41,349 nucleotides of DNA from NCBI GenBank assembly GCA_946491665.1, contig CAMLYL010000016.1:1-41349 (forward strand), read 5' to 3'. How positions within the stretch are numbered: position 1 is the stretch's first letter; each line of letters starts with the position of its first letter. Under the pieces are notes generated by a model that worked only from the letters and a program-made list of their open reading frames with translations, had not been told where the DNA came from and did no database searches. The stretch is from an uncultured Lachnospiraceae bacterium (GTDB taxonomy: Bacteria; Bacillota; Clostridia; Lachnospirales; Lachnospiraceae). Of the stretch, positions 41,283 to 41,349 are shown one piece after another. A program made the translations under genes and the position numbers.

Positions 41283-41349
41283 TGGTAATCTCCTCTCCCG
41301 GCTGCCGTCCGCCGCGCAGGCAGCAGCCCTTTTCATTTACATCAGATCC

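Overview
The window reads as a stretch of a spore-forming Gram-positive anaerobe, most likely a Lachnospiraceae-type member of the Clostridia. This is an inference from gene content: a SpoVB-type flippase, a YlmC/YmxH sporulation protein, YqeG, NrdR, the anaerobic (cbi) cobalamin route, a PyrB+PyrI aspartate carbamoyltransferase, strong sigma-A promoters with 17-18 bp spacers, several TTG/GTG starts with strong Shine-Dalgarno sequences, and a surface glycosidase with Ig-like modules and a C-terminal membrane anchor. Base composition is intermediate except for an AT-rich VanZ-like gene. Nearly everything is on the minus strand; only a PHP-family phosphatase and the flippase are on the plus strand. 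I saw no tRNA, rRNA, CRISPR array, phage or insertion sequence.

Layout. 1-1.3 kb: purC followed by the start of purF (purine synthesis). 1.4-5.4 kb: a TrpXYZ-type ABC importer whose permease and ATPase genes lie between two similar substrate-binding lipoprotein genes, each with its own promoter. 5.6-10.4 kb: the lower-glycolysis cluster gap-pgk-tpiA-gpmI with a promoter at gap, a terminator between gap and pgk, and a 21-bp hairpin between tpiA and gpmI. 10.6-11.5 kb: a histidinol-phosphatase-like PHP gene divergent from gap. 11.6-14.7 kb: a large GH2 beta-galactosidase. 15.0-16.5 kb: pyrB-pyrI behind a structured leader. 16.6-22.4 kb: a 1594-residue surface protein with a polygalacturonase-like beta-helix, preceded by an AraC-family regulator. 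22.7-29.1 kb: housekeeping genes (cysteine desulfurase, SpoVB, EF-P, RpiB, YqeG, NrdR, YlmC/YmxH, YchF). 29.3-31.3 kb: a VanZ-like protein and an unrecognised lipoprotein. 31.3-41.3 kb: a cobalamin operon read as unknown gene, class II aldolase, LysR regulator, cbiD, cbiF, cbiG, cbiH, a CbiJ-CbiE-CbiT fusion and cbiA.

How the genes work together. The cbi genes cover the middle of the anaerobic corrin pathway; cbiK/X, cbiL, cbiC, cbiP and the nucleotide-loop genes are absent and must lie elsewhere if the pathway is complete. The aldolase at the head of that operon may link B12 synthesis to deoxy-sugar breakdown, which makes 1,2-propanediol, a substrate of B12-dependent diol dehydratase (inference). 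The AraC regulator and surface glycosidase look like one inducible glycan-use unit, and a repeated CTGTATTTC-like element upstream of the glycosidase is a candidate operator.

No wholly new system is evident. The best leads are the pyrB leader with its mini-ORF, the duplicated binding proteins around one transporter core, the AraC/beta-helix locus with its candidate operators, the CbiJET fusion in an operon headed by a LysR gene and an aldolase, and several promoter-proximal inverted repeats. All structures and promoters were read by eye without folding software or database searches.
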